Made by a program: the position numbers and the translations under genes
Part shown: positions 8,731 to 18,677 of the stretch, in pieces
Position numbering within the stretch: position 1 is the stretch's first letter
Layout: each line of letters opens with the position of its first letter
The notes under the pieces: model-generated
The model's input: the letters and a program-made list of their open reading frames with translations, nothing else
What the model was told of the DNA's origin: nothing
Database searches by the model: none
Source: Shewanella seohaensis
Lineage (GTDB): Bacteria; Pseudomonadota; Gammaproteobacteria; Enterobacterales; Shewanellaceae
Direction of reading: 5' to 3'
NCBI RefSeq assembly: GCF_025449215.1
Contig: NZ_CP104900.1
Location: 744,001-808,000, forward strand
DNA: 64,000 nucleotides

Positions 8731-9024
8731 AGTGTTTCCTTACAATGGATGAACAAGATTTAATCTATATCACTCATCACTAAAATGTAGAAACATTTAT
8801 TTACAAATAAGCATAATTGTTGAGCGATTTTGACGGGCTGGAATGGCATAAAGCACGAGCCAATCGCGCTTGCCGAGCGGATTTGTGGCAATTACAGCCC
8901 GCTTTAAATATCGTTTGAAGCAAGACAAAAGTACCAGACGCCATTGATATACGGCGATATCTTTGCAAGCGAGGCTAAATTCTGTGTTCTATATTTTGAT
9001 CATTCATGTCGAAGGAGAATAAAT

Positions 9025-9848
9025 ATGGATTCTGCTGCGCTACTGAGTCGAGTCGATGACTTACCCCGTTTACCTAAAGCCATTAGTGAGCTGCTTGAAG
9101 TAGTTAACGATGATAATGCCACGGTCAAAAATATTGCGACTAAGGTGTCCCACGATCCCTTGATCAGCGCTAAGGTGCTGAGGCTGGCCAATTGCGCCCA
9201 CTATGGTCACAGCCGCGAGGTGGGCAGTATTGACGAAGCCGTTGTGCGCCTTGGCATGCAGACGCTGCGGACGTTAGTCCTAGCGTCGGCGGTGATGGGA
9301 TCAGTGCCTAAATGCCAAGGGGTCGATCTCGCGCAGTTTTGGGGGCAGACCTTTGAAATTGCACTCTATTGCCAAGAGATGGCTAAACGTTGTGGGGTGC
9401 AGCCCGATGAGGCCTTTACCTGTGGGATCCTCCACCGGATTGGTGACTTACTGATTGCGGCGATTTCCCCGAAGATGCCGAGAAGATTACCGAAGCCGTC
9501 GCTCAGGGCAAAGATAAGCATACGTTTGAGCGCGAGCTGCTCGGCTATGATTCGCCCGATATAGGCGCCTTGTTGGCCCAAAACTGGAAATTTACCCCCG
9601 CGCTGGTGCAGGGGATTCTGTATCAGGATCACCCCAAGGATTCGAATCCGTTTTCTAAATTGGCCGCCTTGTTGTGCCTCGCCTATAAAGTGCTGGAGGA
9701 GTGGGACAGCATAGATGATGACGATAAAACCAGTTGGTTATCGCAATTAGCGACCAAGAAGGGCTTAAAGATGGAAATGGGGGGATTGCGAGTCAAGTTA
9801 ACAGAACTGAGAGGCGCTGGATTTGAAATAGGTAAGGCCCTTGCTTAA
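9025..9848 (+). CDS. HDOD-domain signalling protein, one-base frameshift
   Basis: Starts MDSAALLSRVDDLPRLPKAI with AAGGAGA 7 bases upstream. The HDOD domain (LPRLPKAISELLEVVNDDNATVKNIA, DPLISAKVLRLAN) is related to HD phosphohydrolases and is often regulatory. The frame breaks in a C4 run at 9467-9470. With five Cs the protein continues ISPEDAEKITEAVAQGKDKH and reads through the second part (LLAQNWKFTPALVQGILYQDHP) to 9848, giving 274 aa, normal for stand-alone HDOD proteins. No second lesion is present, so an assembly error is as likely as a true mutation. Confidence 0.8.
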
Positions 9849-9890
9849 GACTGTTTGACCCGCAAACGGCAATTTAAAACGTTAAACTCA

Positions 9891-9927
9891 AAGCATGAAT
9901 GGCAGCACTGCGATTCATGCTTTTTTA
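9891..9927. terminator. Terminator hairpin
   Basis: AAGCATGAAT and ATTCATGCTT form a 10-bp stem followed by TTTTTTATT, between the convergent HDOD and TerB genes. Confidence 0.75.
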
Positions 9928-9937
9928 TTGGGCGCTT

Positions 9938-10399
9938 TTAGTGTGCCGCTTGGGTCGCTTCGATAGCCTGATTACGCATCTGGATCAGTTCACTGTGTTT
10001 GAGGTACAGCAAATCGGCGGTGCGGCGAATGATTTGATCTTCGTATTGGGAGAGTTGTCCATCGGCATAGGCTAATTGCCACATAGCTAACAGCAATTGT
10101 TGTTTTTGCTCCAAGCTAAATTCGGCATTGATGGTATTGGTAAACTCAAACAGCGAGGTAGCATTACCTTGGGCTTTCTTCGCTTCTTCAATCAGTTCAT
10201 AGGCTTCCTGCGCTGGCATCGACAATGTTTCCGTCAGCAAGGTCGGCAGTAATGCCATTTCTTCTGCCGCGAGGGTTTCATCGGCAAATACCACTTCGAG
10301 CAACATGCTCGCGGCCGCCAACTTGAGCTGGTGGGCTTTCTCCTCGGGGGAGATGGCCTGGGTGTGGGATTGAAGGAATCGTTTCAGCTTAGCAATCAT
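9938..10399 (-). CDS. TerB-family (DjlA N-terminal-like) protein
   Basis: A 153-residue all-helical protein with the TerB pattern: LLEVVFADETLAAEEMALL in the first half and LAYADGQLSQYEDQIIRRTADLL in the second, each with an acidic A-D-G/E-x loop that may bind metal. The exact role is unknown; the family is linked to stress and tellurite phenotypes. The ATG at 10399 is preferred over an in-frame TTG at 10420, though neither has a strong ribosome site. Confidence 0.8.
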   Translation of the reverse strand: MIAKLKRFLQSHTQAISPEEKAHQLKLAAASMLLEVVFADETLAAEEMALLPTLLTETLSMPAQEAYELIEEAKKAQGNATSLFEFTNTINAEFSLEQKQQLLLAMWQLAYADGQLSQYEDQIIRRTADLLYLKHSELIQMRNQAIEATQAAH

Positions 10400-10458
10400 A
10401 AAAGGGCACTGCTCTGGCAAGAAGGGATAACTAAATAGAGTGATTTACGGCGCTAAAG

Positions 10459-10487
10459 TTCACCCTAAGCCGTGTGCTTAGGGTGAA
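10459..10487 (-). terminator. Terminator-like hairpin after the DUF2780 gene
   Basis: TTCACCCTAAGC and GCTTAGGGTGAA pair around a 5-base loop, directly downstream of the DUF2780 gene on the minus strand. The T-tract is short. Confidence 0.55.
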
Positions 10488-10495
10488 AGCGAAGA

Positions 10496-11023
10496 TTACA
10501 GCAGAGAGTTTAGGCCCTTCATCAGAAGATCTGAGCTGCCTTCGGCGCCATTTGTTTCAAGGTAAGACTTAGCGATATTGATCATCGGCATAGCGAGATC
10601 TTTAGAAATACCTAATTTTTCAAAAGCATCTAACACCATTGCGCTACCTTGGAGGGAAGATCCAATATTACCCGCCTTAGACAAAAGGCCTGAAACGCCA
10701 GAGTTAGCGTCAAGCTTTGGCGCTGCGGCTAATAGGCTGTCGGCATTAGGAATGCTGGCGGCTAATTTGGTGTAATCATTCGAACCTAGGCTAGACTGGG
10801 CTAGGCCTAACAGGCTGCCTAAACCGCCTTCTGCTTGGTTTTGGCTTAAACCGAGTTGCGACATCACACTACCGACTAACTCGTTGGATTGAGTCGCGGT
10901 ACCTGTGGCTACTTTTTCTGTTTTTGCTTGTGTTCCTGCGAGGTTATCTAACCAGCCTGCACTGGCGGGAGCCGCTAAAAGCGTGGCGCTGATCAGGATT
11001 GAGAGAGTGAGAGTGTGTTTCAT
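10496..11023 (-). CDS. Exported DUF2780-like protein
   Basis: A 175-residue protein with signal peptide MKHTLTLSILISATLLAAPASA, then an Ala/Gly/Ser/Leu-rich body with QLGLSQNQAEGGLGSLLGLAQ and KLGISKDLAMPMINIAKSYLETNG, the DUF2780 layout of small helical hairpins. It ends DLLMKGLNSLL. Function unknown. The start at 11023 is chosen because AAAGGAT precedes it and the signal peptide begins there; the frame is open further upstream to 11119 without a signal. Confidence 0.75.
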   Translation of the reverse strand: MKHTLTLSILISATLLAAPASAGWLDNLAGTQAKTEKVATGTATQSNELVGSVMSQLGLSQNQAEGGLGSLLGLAQSSLGSNDYTKLAASIPNADSLLAAAPKLDANSGVSGLLSKAGNIGSSLQGSAMVLDAFEKLGISKDLAMPMINIAKSYLETNGAEGSSDLLMKGLNSLL

Positions 11024-11213
11024 GAGTGGCATCCTTTGAGGGTTTGCGCGCAATAAAGGCCCACAGTGTAACGGCTTTGCGACTTTTGTTGCAGTCCTTT
11101 TCTGTGATTTACGGTTCACTCAAGTGATTTGTGTTGTGCATTGGCGTGGGATTTTGGGTATCCTTAGCGGCAATTCACGGTGTTAATTTACTTCAATTAT
11201 TTTGGAAAGGCGC

Positions 11214-11927
11214 ATGTCACTATCCGCAATTTTGACCGAAGCTTATAACTTTTTCCGTAATCATCTCACTCAGCTTGCCATGCTGACGGTACCATTGCTG
11301 TTAATTCAGTTTGGCCTTCAGTTATGGTTCGGAGCCGAGATTGGTAAGATTGATCTGGAGAATCCACAGTTTGATATGCAGCATATGATCGTTGTTATGC
11401 TGATGTTATTGAATGTTTCGGTATTAATCGCTGCTTTAACGCTATACCTCGAACTGCGCTCTCAAGGCCACACCCCTTCAGTTGGTTTAGTGTTGAAGGC
11501 GAGCCTAGCTTTCGTGCCACCGTTATTGCTGGCAGGGGTATTTTCGGGACTCGCGATTTTTGCTCCATTTATGATTTTATTCGCTATCTTAGGCCCTTTG
11601 GGGGTTGTAGTTGGTTTTGTGATCAGTTTTTACCTGTTTGCCCGCCTAGCCTATGTGAACTTTATGGTGGTGGTTGAGCGTCTCACACCGCTGGAAGCTA
11701 TTAAGGCAAGCTTTAGCTTTAGCGGTCCAATCGTACTGAAAACCATCGCCTTATTGATGCTTTATTTGCCGCTTTCTGTCGTGGGGGCTCAGCTCTCTGG
11801 TGCGGCTTCTCTTGGCGGCCTGCCAGTGCAAATGTTGGCGGATACCTTGATGGCATTTATTGGTCTATTCGTGAACTTAGCGCTGTTCCGCCTGTATATG
11901 GTGACGAAAAAGCCTACCGCGGAATAA
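11214..11927 (+). CDS. YciC-like multi-pass membrane protein
   Basis: A 237-residue protein with six or so hydrophobic helices and the opening MSLSAILTEAYNFFRNHLTQLAML, which is like the UPF0259/YciC family. The role of that family is unknown. GGAAAGG lies 5-11 bases before the ATG. It is followed 36 bases on by the Sel1 gene and may be co-transcribed with it. Confidence 0.65.
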   Translation: MSLSAILTEAYNFFRNHLTQLAMLTVPLLLIQFGLQLWFGAEIGKIDLENPQFDMQHMIVVMLMLLNVSVLIAALTLYLELRSQGHTPSVGLVLKASLAFVPPLLLAGVFSGLAIFAPFMILFAILGPLGVVVGFVISFYLFARLAYVNFMVVVERLTPLEAIKASFSFSGPIVLKTIALLMLYLPLSVVGAQLSGAASLGGLPVQMLADTLMAFIGLFVNLALFRLYMVTKKPTAE

Positions 11928-11963
11928 TATCAACTGAGTACATTTGAACTGAGGTAAGGATTT

Positions 11964-13421
11964 ATGGGGACAGGGGCTGAGTTACTGGATAGCGAATTTA
12001 TCCAAGGGTTTTCGGCCTCTCTCCTCGATGATTACCTCAACGCCAAAAACTATGTGCAGGATGTGCCCACTCAGTCACTGCTGCATATCCGCAGTTTTAC
12101 CCACAGGCTGACCGAACTACTCGGTCAGGATAAAGCCGTCTCCTTCACCAGTCCCAACCTCTATGATCGTATCGAGCTGTTAAACCAAAAGCGGCTGATC
12201 GATGTGAAGACGACCAGAGCCTTGCATCGCCTGCGTGGCTATGGCAACCGTGGCGCCCACCCTGAAAAATACCATTTAACCCAAGAACAATTGCTCGCCT
12301 TGGCTCAAAAGGCCATCAAGGATGTGTTGGCCTTAATTGAGCACTTGTATCCTAAGGTGACTGGGCGTGCTGCTCCCGCGTACCATTACCAAGCAAGCGA
12401 TACAGTTACCATCAAAGATCTTTGTTACCGCGCGGTGATGGAAGACGACCCTAAGGCCCAATATCTAGTAGGGATTTCTTTTAAAACCAAAGCATTAATG
12501 CTGAAAGAGCAAGAGCTTGCCTTGGCTGACCAATCCTATGGTAATGAAGATGAAAATGGTCCAGCGGTAAAGGAAGTGGCGCAAAAAGCCAGTGATACCT
12601 TTGCCAAAGCTGCCTATTGGTTTGCCCTTGCGGCGCCAAAACATTCCGATGCTCTCTATGAACATGGGGTTGGGCTTATCCATGGCTATCAAGGCCAGGC
12701 TGATGCCATTCAGGGCGAAGCGGCAATTGCCAAGGCCGCTCAGGCGGGTGTCGTCAATGCGATGGCGTTACTCGGGTATTTTTATCTGGTGGGCAGCGAG
12801 ACATTTAAGCCGGATTTAGTGCAGGCGAAGCACTATTTACAATTGGCAGCCGAGGGCGAGCAGACCGAAGCCATGGCGAATTTAGGCGTGCTTTACTATC
12901 AGGCGAAAGATCTGACCCAAGCCTATCATTTTATTAATAAAGCGGCGCAAGCGGGTTATCCCCATGCCCAGTACCATTTAGCCTTAATGCTCGCTAATGG
13001 CGATGGTTGTCAGCGCGATCCTATTGTGAGTGAATATTGGATGGCCGAAGCGGCGGAACAGGGCCAACTCGATGCCATGCTTACCCGCGCACAACACATG
13101 CTAAACGATGAAAGTGGTTTGGGTGGCGATGTGAGTCAGGCGGAGCGTTACCTGCGTGAAGTGATTAAATACGGTCACAGCGTGCCAGCCATGATTGAGT
13201 TGAGCATGGCACTCGCAGACGGTATTTTAGGGCGCATCGATGTGGTGGGCTCTGCGGCGCTGCTCAACCTGGCGCGCCGTCATGCTAATGCCAAAGAGGC
13301 CGAAATCATCGAGCCTCTCTGGCAATCACTCGTGCTGCAAATTGATACTGTGCTGGAGATGACCCAAGATCCCGGCGAGATTCAAACCCTTAAGCGCGCA
13401 AAGACATTACTAAGCGCCTAG
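11964..13421 (+). CDS. Sel1-repeat protein with DUF4145-like N-terminus
   Basis: A 485-residue cytosolic protein. The first ~130 residues (QSLLHIRSFTHRLTELLG to ALHRLRGYGNRGAHPEKY) resemble the DUF4145 domain, which occurs in type I restriction and other systems. From about residue 150 there are Sel1-like TPR repeats, for example NAMALLGYFYLVGSE, EAMANLGVLYYQAKD and HAQYHLALMLANGDG. Such repeats bind proteins; no enzymatic domain is visible. TAAGGA precedes the start. The stop codon TAG is contributed by the left terminal repeat of the MITE-like element at 13418. Confidence 0.8.
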   Translation: MGTGAELLDSEFIQGFSASLLDDYLNAKNYVQDVPTQSLLHIRSFTHRLTELLGQDKAVSFTSPNLYDRIELLNQKRLIDVKTTRALHRLRGYGNRGAHPEKYHLTQEQLLALAQKAIKDVLALIEHLYPKVTGRAAPAYHYQASDTVTIKDLCYRAVMEDDPKAQYLVGISFKTKALMLKEQELALADQSYGNEDENGPAVKEVAQKASDTFAKAAYWFALAAPKHSDALYEHGVGLIHGYQGQADAIQGEAAIAKAAQAGVVNAMALLGYFYLVGSETFKPDLVQAKHYLQLAAEGEQTEAMANLGVLYYQAKDLTQAYHFINKAAQAGYPHAQYHLALMLANGDGCQRDPIVSEYWMAEAAEQGQLDAMLTRAQHMLNDESGLGGDVSQAERYLREVIKYGHSVPAMIELSMALADGILGRIDVVGSAALLNLARRHANAKEAEIIEPLWQSLVLQIDTVLEMTQDPGEIQTLKRAKTLLSA

Positions 13422-13701
13422 GGCGTGTTGACGTTTCGAAATTAGATTTTGTTCGTTCTGACAAGTATGTGCTCGCAAAACGAGGAATGATGTGTAGTTA
13501 TTCTACTCAAATGACGAGCGGCTCTTATGGCAGAAAGTAAGAGCAAGGGCTTGCTAGACGAACCCTTCGGGCAGCATTTGGCTGGCATTTCTGCTGCGTT
13601 ATCGTCCGTTTATGTAGAATGACTACACTGCACGGACTTTGCCTTGCATAAAAGCCAGCCAAATTGCTGCAAAATAACCCTGAAACGTCAACACGCCCTA
13701 G
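13418..13701. mobile_element. MITE-like element with 20-bp terminal inverted repeats
   Basis: The left end (13418-13437) reads CTAGGGCGTGTTGACGTTTC and the right end (13682-13701) is its exact reverse complement. The 284-bp interior has no coding frame of note. It has an internal inverted pair (TGTAGTTATTCTAC near 13494 and GTAGAATGACTACA near 13614, one mismatch), so the whole element can fold into a long imperfect hairpin. It sits between two convergent genes and abuts both stop codons. A decayed relative lies at 52612-52720. Confidence 0.7.
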
Positions 13702-13703
13702 TA

Positions 13704-14039
13704 TTATTTCTCATCCTGTTGATGCTCGAAGGTGCGGCCACGATAATGTTCTGCATGGGGTTCACGTACCACATTCGCCGAGCGATAAAAGTCCGATGCT
13801 TGGCTTGCCGCCTCCTGTGCTTGCGCTTGGGCGCGATTAAACTTACTCATTTGGCGTGCGACATAAAAACGGCTAAATAGCACGACACATCCGAGTGCAA
13901 TCGCGCCGAATAAAAGCACAAAAGGTAATAAAAACAGAGATAAGCAGATTAGGCTGACGCTGATCGCCATGGCTAACCAAGCCCGAGCTCCTGAAATGCG
14001 TGGCTGAAATGGGCTCTGTTGAAATTGTTGATAGATCAT
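13704..14039 (-). CDS. Small membrane protein of unknown function
   Basis: A 111-residue protein with a cytosolic N-terminus, a hydrophobic hairpin (AWLAMAISVSLICLSLFLLPF then VLLFGAIALGCVVLFSRFYV) and an Ala/Gln-rich then charged tail (NRAQAQAQEAASQAS). No family recognised. Its stop codon is three bases from the end of the MITE-like element. Confidence 0.6.
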   Translation of the reverse strand: MIYQQFQQSPFQPRISGARAWLAMAISVSLICLSLFLLPFVLLFGAIALGCVVLFSRFYVARQMSKFNRAQAQAQEAASQASDFYRSANVVREPHAEHYRGRTFEHQQDEK

Positions 14040-14483
14040 AAGAACTCCTAATCAAAATGGGCGAGGCGGAAAACGAGTAAAGCCATATTGTAGAGTGGAT
14101 GTCGCCAAGCTGGCGCCATCAATGGGCCTCTTTCCCAATGCTATGGAGGGTCAGTGTGCAATAAATAATCGGATTGGGTCACGTTAATTTGGGTTAATTT
14201 ACGTTGTTTTACGTCTATGAAACCGAAATTGTTGTGCCTTTTGTTTGGCTGTGATCTTTGTGTTTACCTGAGGTTTGTTTTTGGCGTTTTTTGGTTATCT
14301 TAATGTTTTTGCTTAATTATTTGTTATTCTGACTGTAACGTATTCTTTGTTTGTTGTGCAATATGTGCGAAAATTTAGCCGATATTTTGATTGGTTTTGG
14401 CTAAAACTGTAAATTTACGACGTTAACTGCCTGCCTCTCATCATTACCTTCCTTCAGTGCTGTGTAAAACCGTAGATACCAAA
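14040..14483 (+). other. AT-rich intergenic region upstream of the first chemoreceptor
   Basis: Rich in T-runs and TTGTTT motifs. No gene, RNA or clear promoter pair could be defined. It must hold the promoters of the divergent small membrane protein and of the chemoreceptor gene. Confidence 0.5.
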
Positions 14484-16354
14484 ATGAACTCATATTCGCT
14501 TAAACAAAAGATCCTGATTTCGGTCGTGATCGCGCTTTCCCTCGTCATCGGCTCACTGTCATGGCAAAGCTATTCCAGTCAAAAGTCATTGTTGCTGCAA
14601 AATAGCCTAGAGCAGGTGCAGCGCTTGGGTGAACAACAGGCCGAGCGCATTCAAGAGTGGCTCGCAGGACGCCAAGATATCGTAGGCGCATTAGTCTCTA
14701 AGGTGGAAGGTAACAGTTTAAGTGCATTGCAACAGGCGCAGGCCTCTGGGCGATTCCAGCTGACCTATTTTGGTACCGAGACCGGGCAGATGTTGGATTC
14801 AGATCCAAGTATCGACCGCACGGGTTACGATCCGAGAACGCGCCCTTGGTATAAACAGGCCATGAATGAGCGCAGTCTTATCCTGACAAAACCCTATGTT
14901 GACGTGGCGTATAACGTGTTAGTGGTCACTATGGCGCAGCCGACCTCGCAAGGTGTGGTGGGGGGCGATCTCTCAATTGCGAGCCTAGTCGAGAGCGTGA
15001 ATCGCATGACACTCCCCGCCAATGGCTATGCGATCATGATGCACAAAGACGGCACTGTGATTGCTTACAAAGATGCTTCAAAGGCGATGAAGCCTGTCGG
15101 CCAAATCGACAACGATCTGAGTCATGATTTACCGCAGCAGAGCCGCCAAGCGGGAGCCTTGCTGCCTATGTATTTTGAGAATGAGGGCCGCGACAAGTTA
15201 GTCTGGGGCGTCGATATTCCCAATACCGATTGGGAATTGGTGATAGTGCTGGATAAGGAGACCTTAGAGGCGCCGTTAACCAATCTTTTGCTGACGCAAT
15301 TTGGACTTTCCGCCGTGGTGTTACTCCTGAGCGTGTTGGCGATTTCCTGGTTGGTGAATCTATTGCTAGGTCCACTCGGACGCGTGTCTCAGGCGCTGGC
15401 ACGCATTGCCGACGGCAATGGCGATTTAACTCAACGCATCGAGGTCGACACACAGGATGAAGTGGGCGTCTTGGCCGATAGCTTTAACCGTTTTGTCGGC
15501 AGCCAGCATCAATTGATCAGCCATATTCGTCAGTTAGCGAGCGAGCTGGATGCGGATGCCGAGCGCAGTCTTAAAACCAACCATATTGCCGTGGCAGAGT
15601 TGCAACGTCAGCAGCAGGAAGTGGCTATGGTGGCAACGGCGGTGACCGAAATGGCAAGCGCGACCAATGAAATTGCCGCTAATGCGGAAAACACTGCGAC
15701 AGCGGCGCAGCAGTCGGCCGCGAGCAGTTTCCAAGGCAAAGAGCTGGTCAATAAAACCCGCAGTTCGATCAATTCCCTCGCCGATGAAGTCGCTCAGGCA
15801 ACAGACGTGATTGAAGATTTAAGTCGCCATGCCCAGTCGATTTCTAGCATTTTAGCGACTATTCAAGGGATTGCGGAGCAGACTAACCTATTAGCGCTCA
15901 ACGCGGCGATTGAAGCTGCCCGCGCGGGTGAGCAGGGCCGTGGTTTTGCTGTGGTCGCCGATGAGGTGCGGGTATTGTCGCGTCGGACTCAAGATTCGAC
16001 CCAAGAAGTACATGCGACTATTGAAACCCTGCAACGCACCACAGCAAAAGCCGTGAGTTTGATGGAAAGCAGTCAAATGCTCGCAGGTAACAGCGTGGAA
16101 GATGCGAATGCAGCCGCGAAGGCATTGGAGGAGATCACCCAAGCCGTGCATATCATTTCAGATATGGCGGGCCAAATTGCCACTGCCGCCGAAGAGCAAA
16201 CCCAAGTTACGGGGAAATCACCCAAAATACCGTAGCGATCAAGGACGTGACCGACGAAATCACCGAGGCCGCGAAATCAGATCTGACTCAAGCTCAAGGA
16301 TTAAAGGCGCGTGCGAACGATCTTAATGCTCAGGTAGCGACTTTTATTCTCTAA
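14484..16354 (+). CDS. Cache-type methyl-accepting chemotaxis protein 1, one-base frameshift
   Basis: Starts [20 protein letters not shown] (membrane helix 1). A periplasmic double-cache sensor follows with the ligand-pocket motif [12 protein letters not shown], then helix 2 (~275-297), HAMP and the signalling hairpin with tip [20 protein letters not shown]. Near 16211 the reading frame is lost: ACGGGGAAATC here versus ACGGGAGAAATC in the second copy. With that base restored the gene runs to the TAA at 16352-16354 and encodes 623 aa, exactly the length of its neighbour. The last part that is lost covers only about 46 residues. Confidence 0.88.
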
Positions 16355-16396
16355 TCCAATCTTAAAACTATTCCGACAGATAGTCATTTCTCTTCA

Positions 16397-16432
16397 ATAT
16401 AAGTGTCAGTTAATAAAATTGGCACTTATATT
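16397..16432 (+). terminator. AT-rich hairpin downstream of chemoreceptor 1
   Basis: ATATAAGTGTCA pairs with TGGCACTTATAT (one mismatch) around an 11-base loop. The remainder of 16433-16743 is AT-rich and holds nothing else I can support apart from the promoter of the second receptor. Confidence 0.5.
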
Positions 16433-16743
16433 TACATTAAATTGATAATCTATTATTTGAATTTATCTCTAATCCGTTAGCATTAATATGCGATATTTTA
16501 TGATTCATACTAGTCATATTGCATATTTAACTTTAAATAAGCTAAGCGTTCTGTTAAGTAGGACTTAAACATTAATATCTAGATGTTTAATTATCTTGGC
16601 TTTTATTGTGAATTTGTTTATTTTTGCGATCAAGAGTAAATACGTAAGTTGTTAATTCACGTATTTTGGTAAGCTAAATGCTGCTTTGAATAATTTTTAT
16701 TCGAAGTAGGGCGGTTATCCTGTGTTTATTTGCGAAATATCCT

Positions 16744-18615
16744 ATGAAATCATATTCATTAAAGCAGAAAATTCTTTCGTCCGTTATTCTTGCTCTTTCA
16801 GCAGTGATTTTACTACTGTCGTGGCAAAGTTATACCAGTCAGAAAAAAGTGCTGTTAGATGTTAATTTAGAGCAAGCTCAGCGTCTTGGAGAGCAGCAAG
16901 CGTTAATCATAAGTGAGTGGCTTTCAAGTCGTCAGCAAATTGTGAAAGCGATGGAAACTCAGCTAAACCATGACATTGTGCAAGCAATGAAGCAGGCGAA
17001 ACAATCGGGAGGTTTTGAATCAACATTCTTTGGGGAGTCTGACGGTAACATGCGGGACTCTGAGCCTGCGACCGATTATACCAATTTCGATCCTCGTACT
17101 CGCCCTTGGTACCAAGAAGCTATGCGAACTGGCGGAAGTGTTTTAACTAAGCCTTATCTTGATACTGCATTTAATATTCTGGTGGTGACTTTGGCTGAGC
17201 CTGTTGCAGGTGGTGTTATTGCTGGAGATTTGTCGATTAATAATCTTACTGAAGAAGTTAATCGAATGGAGTTACCTGCAGACGGTTATGCCATCATGAT
17301 GCATAAAGACGGCACCATTATCGCTTATAAAGATCAAACTAAAACACTAAAGCCTATTAGTGATATAGACAATGAGCTAAATAGTAATTTGTCAGAATTA
17401 AGCCGAAAAATTGGCACTTTGCTTCCTATGTACTTTGAAAGTGAAGATCGCGATAAGTTAGTTTGGGGTGTTGATATTCCAAATACAGATTGGAAATTAG
17501 TCCTTGTACTGGATAGAGAAACACTCGAGGCACCACTCTCTAGTTTGCTACTCACTCAGTTTGGATTATCGACACTAGTATTAATTTTAAGCGTATTAGC
17601 AATTTCTTGGTTAATAAGCGTTCTACTCGGTTCATTGAGCCGAGTATCTCAGGCGCTCGCACGTATTGCCGATGGAAATGGGGATTTGACTCAACGTATT
17701 TCCGTCGACACTCAGGATGAGGTGGGCGTGCTGGCTGATAGCTTTAACCGTTTTGTCGGCAGTCAGCATCAACTGATCAGCCATATTCGTCAATTGGCAA
17801 ATCAATTAGATCAAGATGCTGAACGTAGCCTCGTGACGACACAATCTTCGGTTGCGGAGTTACTGCGTCAGCAGCAGGAAGTCGCTATGGTGGCAACGGC
17901 GGTGACTGAAATGGCGAGTGCAACCAATGAAATTGCCGCCAATGCGGAAAATACCGCGACAGCGGCGCAGCAATCAGCTGAAAGTAGTTTCCAAGGGAAA
18001 GAGTTAGTTAATAAAACCCGCAGTTCGATCAATTCCTTAGCCGATGAAGTTACTCAGGCAACTGAGGTCATTGAAGATTTAAGTCATCACGCTCAGTCTA
18101 TCTCCAGTATTCTGGGCACAATTCAAGGGATTGCGGAGCAGACCAACCTATTAGCGCTCAATGCGGCGATTGAAGCTGCCCGCGCGGGTGAGCAGGGCCG
18201 TGGTTTTGCCGTGGTCGCCGATGAGGTGCGGGTATTGTCGCGCCGGACTCAAGATTCGACCCAAGAAGTACATGCGACCATTGAAACCCTGCAACGCACC
18301 ACAGCAAAAGCCGTGAGTTTGATGGAAAGCAGTCAAATGCTCGCAGGCAACAGCGTGGAAGATGCGAATGCCGCTGCGAAGGCATTGGAGGAGATCACCC
18401 AAGCCGTGCATATCATTTCAGATATGGCAGGCCAAATTGCCACTGCCGCCGAAGAGCAAACACAGGTCACGGGAGAAATCACCCAAAATACCGTAGCGAT
18501 TAAAGATATTACCGACGAAATCACCGAGGCCGCGAAATCGGATCTGACTCAAGCCCAAGGATTAAAGGCGCGTGCGAATGATCTCAACGCCCAAGTAGCA
18601 ACTTTTATTCTCTAA
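16744..18615 (+). CDS. Cache-type methyl-accepting chemotaxis protein 2
   Basis: An intact 623-residue chemoreceptor: helix 1 ([19 protein letters not shown]), cache sensor with [13 protein letters not shown] and [14 protein letters not shown], helix 2 around 275-297, HAMP ([20 protein letters not shown]), then the methyl-accepting domain with the CheA/CheW-binding tip [20 protein letters not shown]. It is a tandem paralogue of the preceding gene. The sensor half is AT-rich and clearly diverged in DNA, while from about 17.9 kb the signalling half is almost identical to copy 1, a mosaic that suggests gene conversion. Ligand unknown. Confidence 0.93.
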   Translation: MKSYSLKQKILSSVILALSAVILLLSWQSYTSQKKVLLDVNLEQAQRLGEQQALIISEWLSSRQQIVKAMETQLNHDIVQAMKQAKQSGGFESTFFGESDGNMRDSEPATDYTNFDPRTRPWYQEAMRTGGSVLTKPYLDTAFNILVVTLAEPVAGGVIAGDLSINNLTEEVNRMELPADGYAIMMHKDGTIIAYKDQTKTLKPISDIDNELNSNLSELSRKIGTLLPMYFESEDRDKLVWGVDIPNTDWKLVLVLDRETLEAPLSSLLLTQFGLSTLVLILSVLAISWLISVLLGSLSRVSQALARIADGNGDLTQRISVDTQDEVGVLADSFNRFVGSQHQLISHIRQLANQLDQDAERSLVTTQSSVAELLRQQQEVAMVATAVTEMASATNEIAANAENTATAAQQSAESSFQGKELVNKTRSSINSLADEVTQATEVIEDLSHHAQSISSILGTIQGIAEQTNLLALNAAIEAARAGEQGRGFAVVADEVRVLSRRTQDSTQEVHATIETLQRTTAKAVSLMESSQMLAGNSVEDANAAAKALEEITQAVHIISDMAGQIATAAEEQTQVTGEITQNTVAIKDITDEITEAAKSDLTQAQGLKARANDLNAQVATFIL

Positions 18616-18632
18616 GTGTGTAGAGTTGAATC

Positions 18633-18666
18633 AGCCCAGGATACGCTTGTATCCTGGGCTTTTTTA
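18633..18666. terminator. Rho-independent terminator
   Basis: AGCCCAGGATAC and GTATCCTGGGCT form a 12-bp stem with loop GCTT, followed by TTTTTA. It serves the chemoreceptor and, reversed, the convergent LysR gene. Confidence 0.9.
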
Positions 18667-18677
18667 TGGCTTTAATC

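Noticed and set aside
14250..14275. TGTGATCTTTG half of a CRP site upstream of the chemoreceptor
   Set aside because: No right half TCACA; too weak to call.
14378..14385. Sigma-28-like GCCGATAT before the first chemoreceptor
   Set aside because: No matching TAAA-type -35 at the right distance, so no promoter claim.
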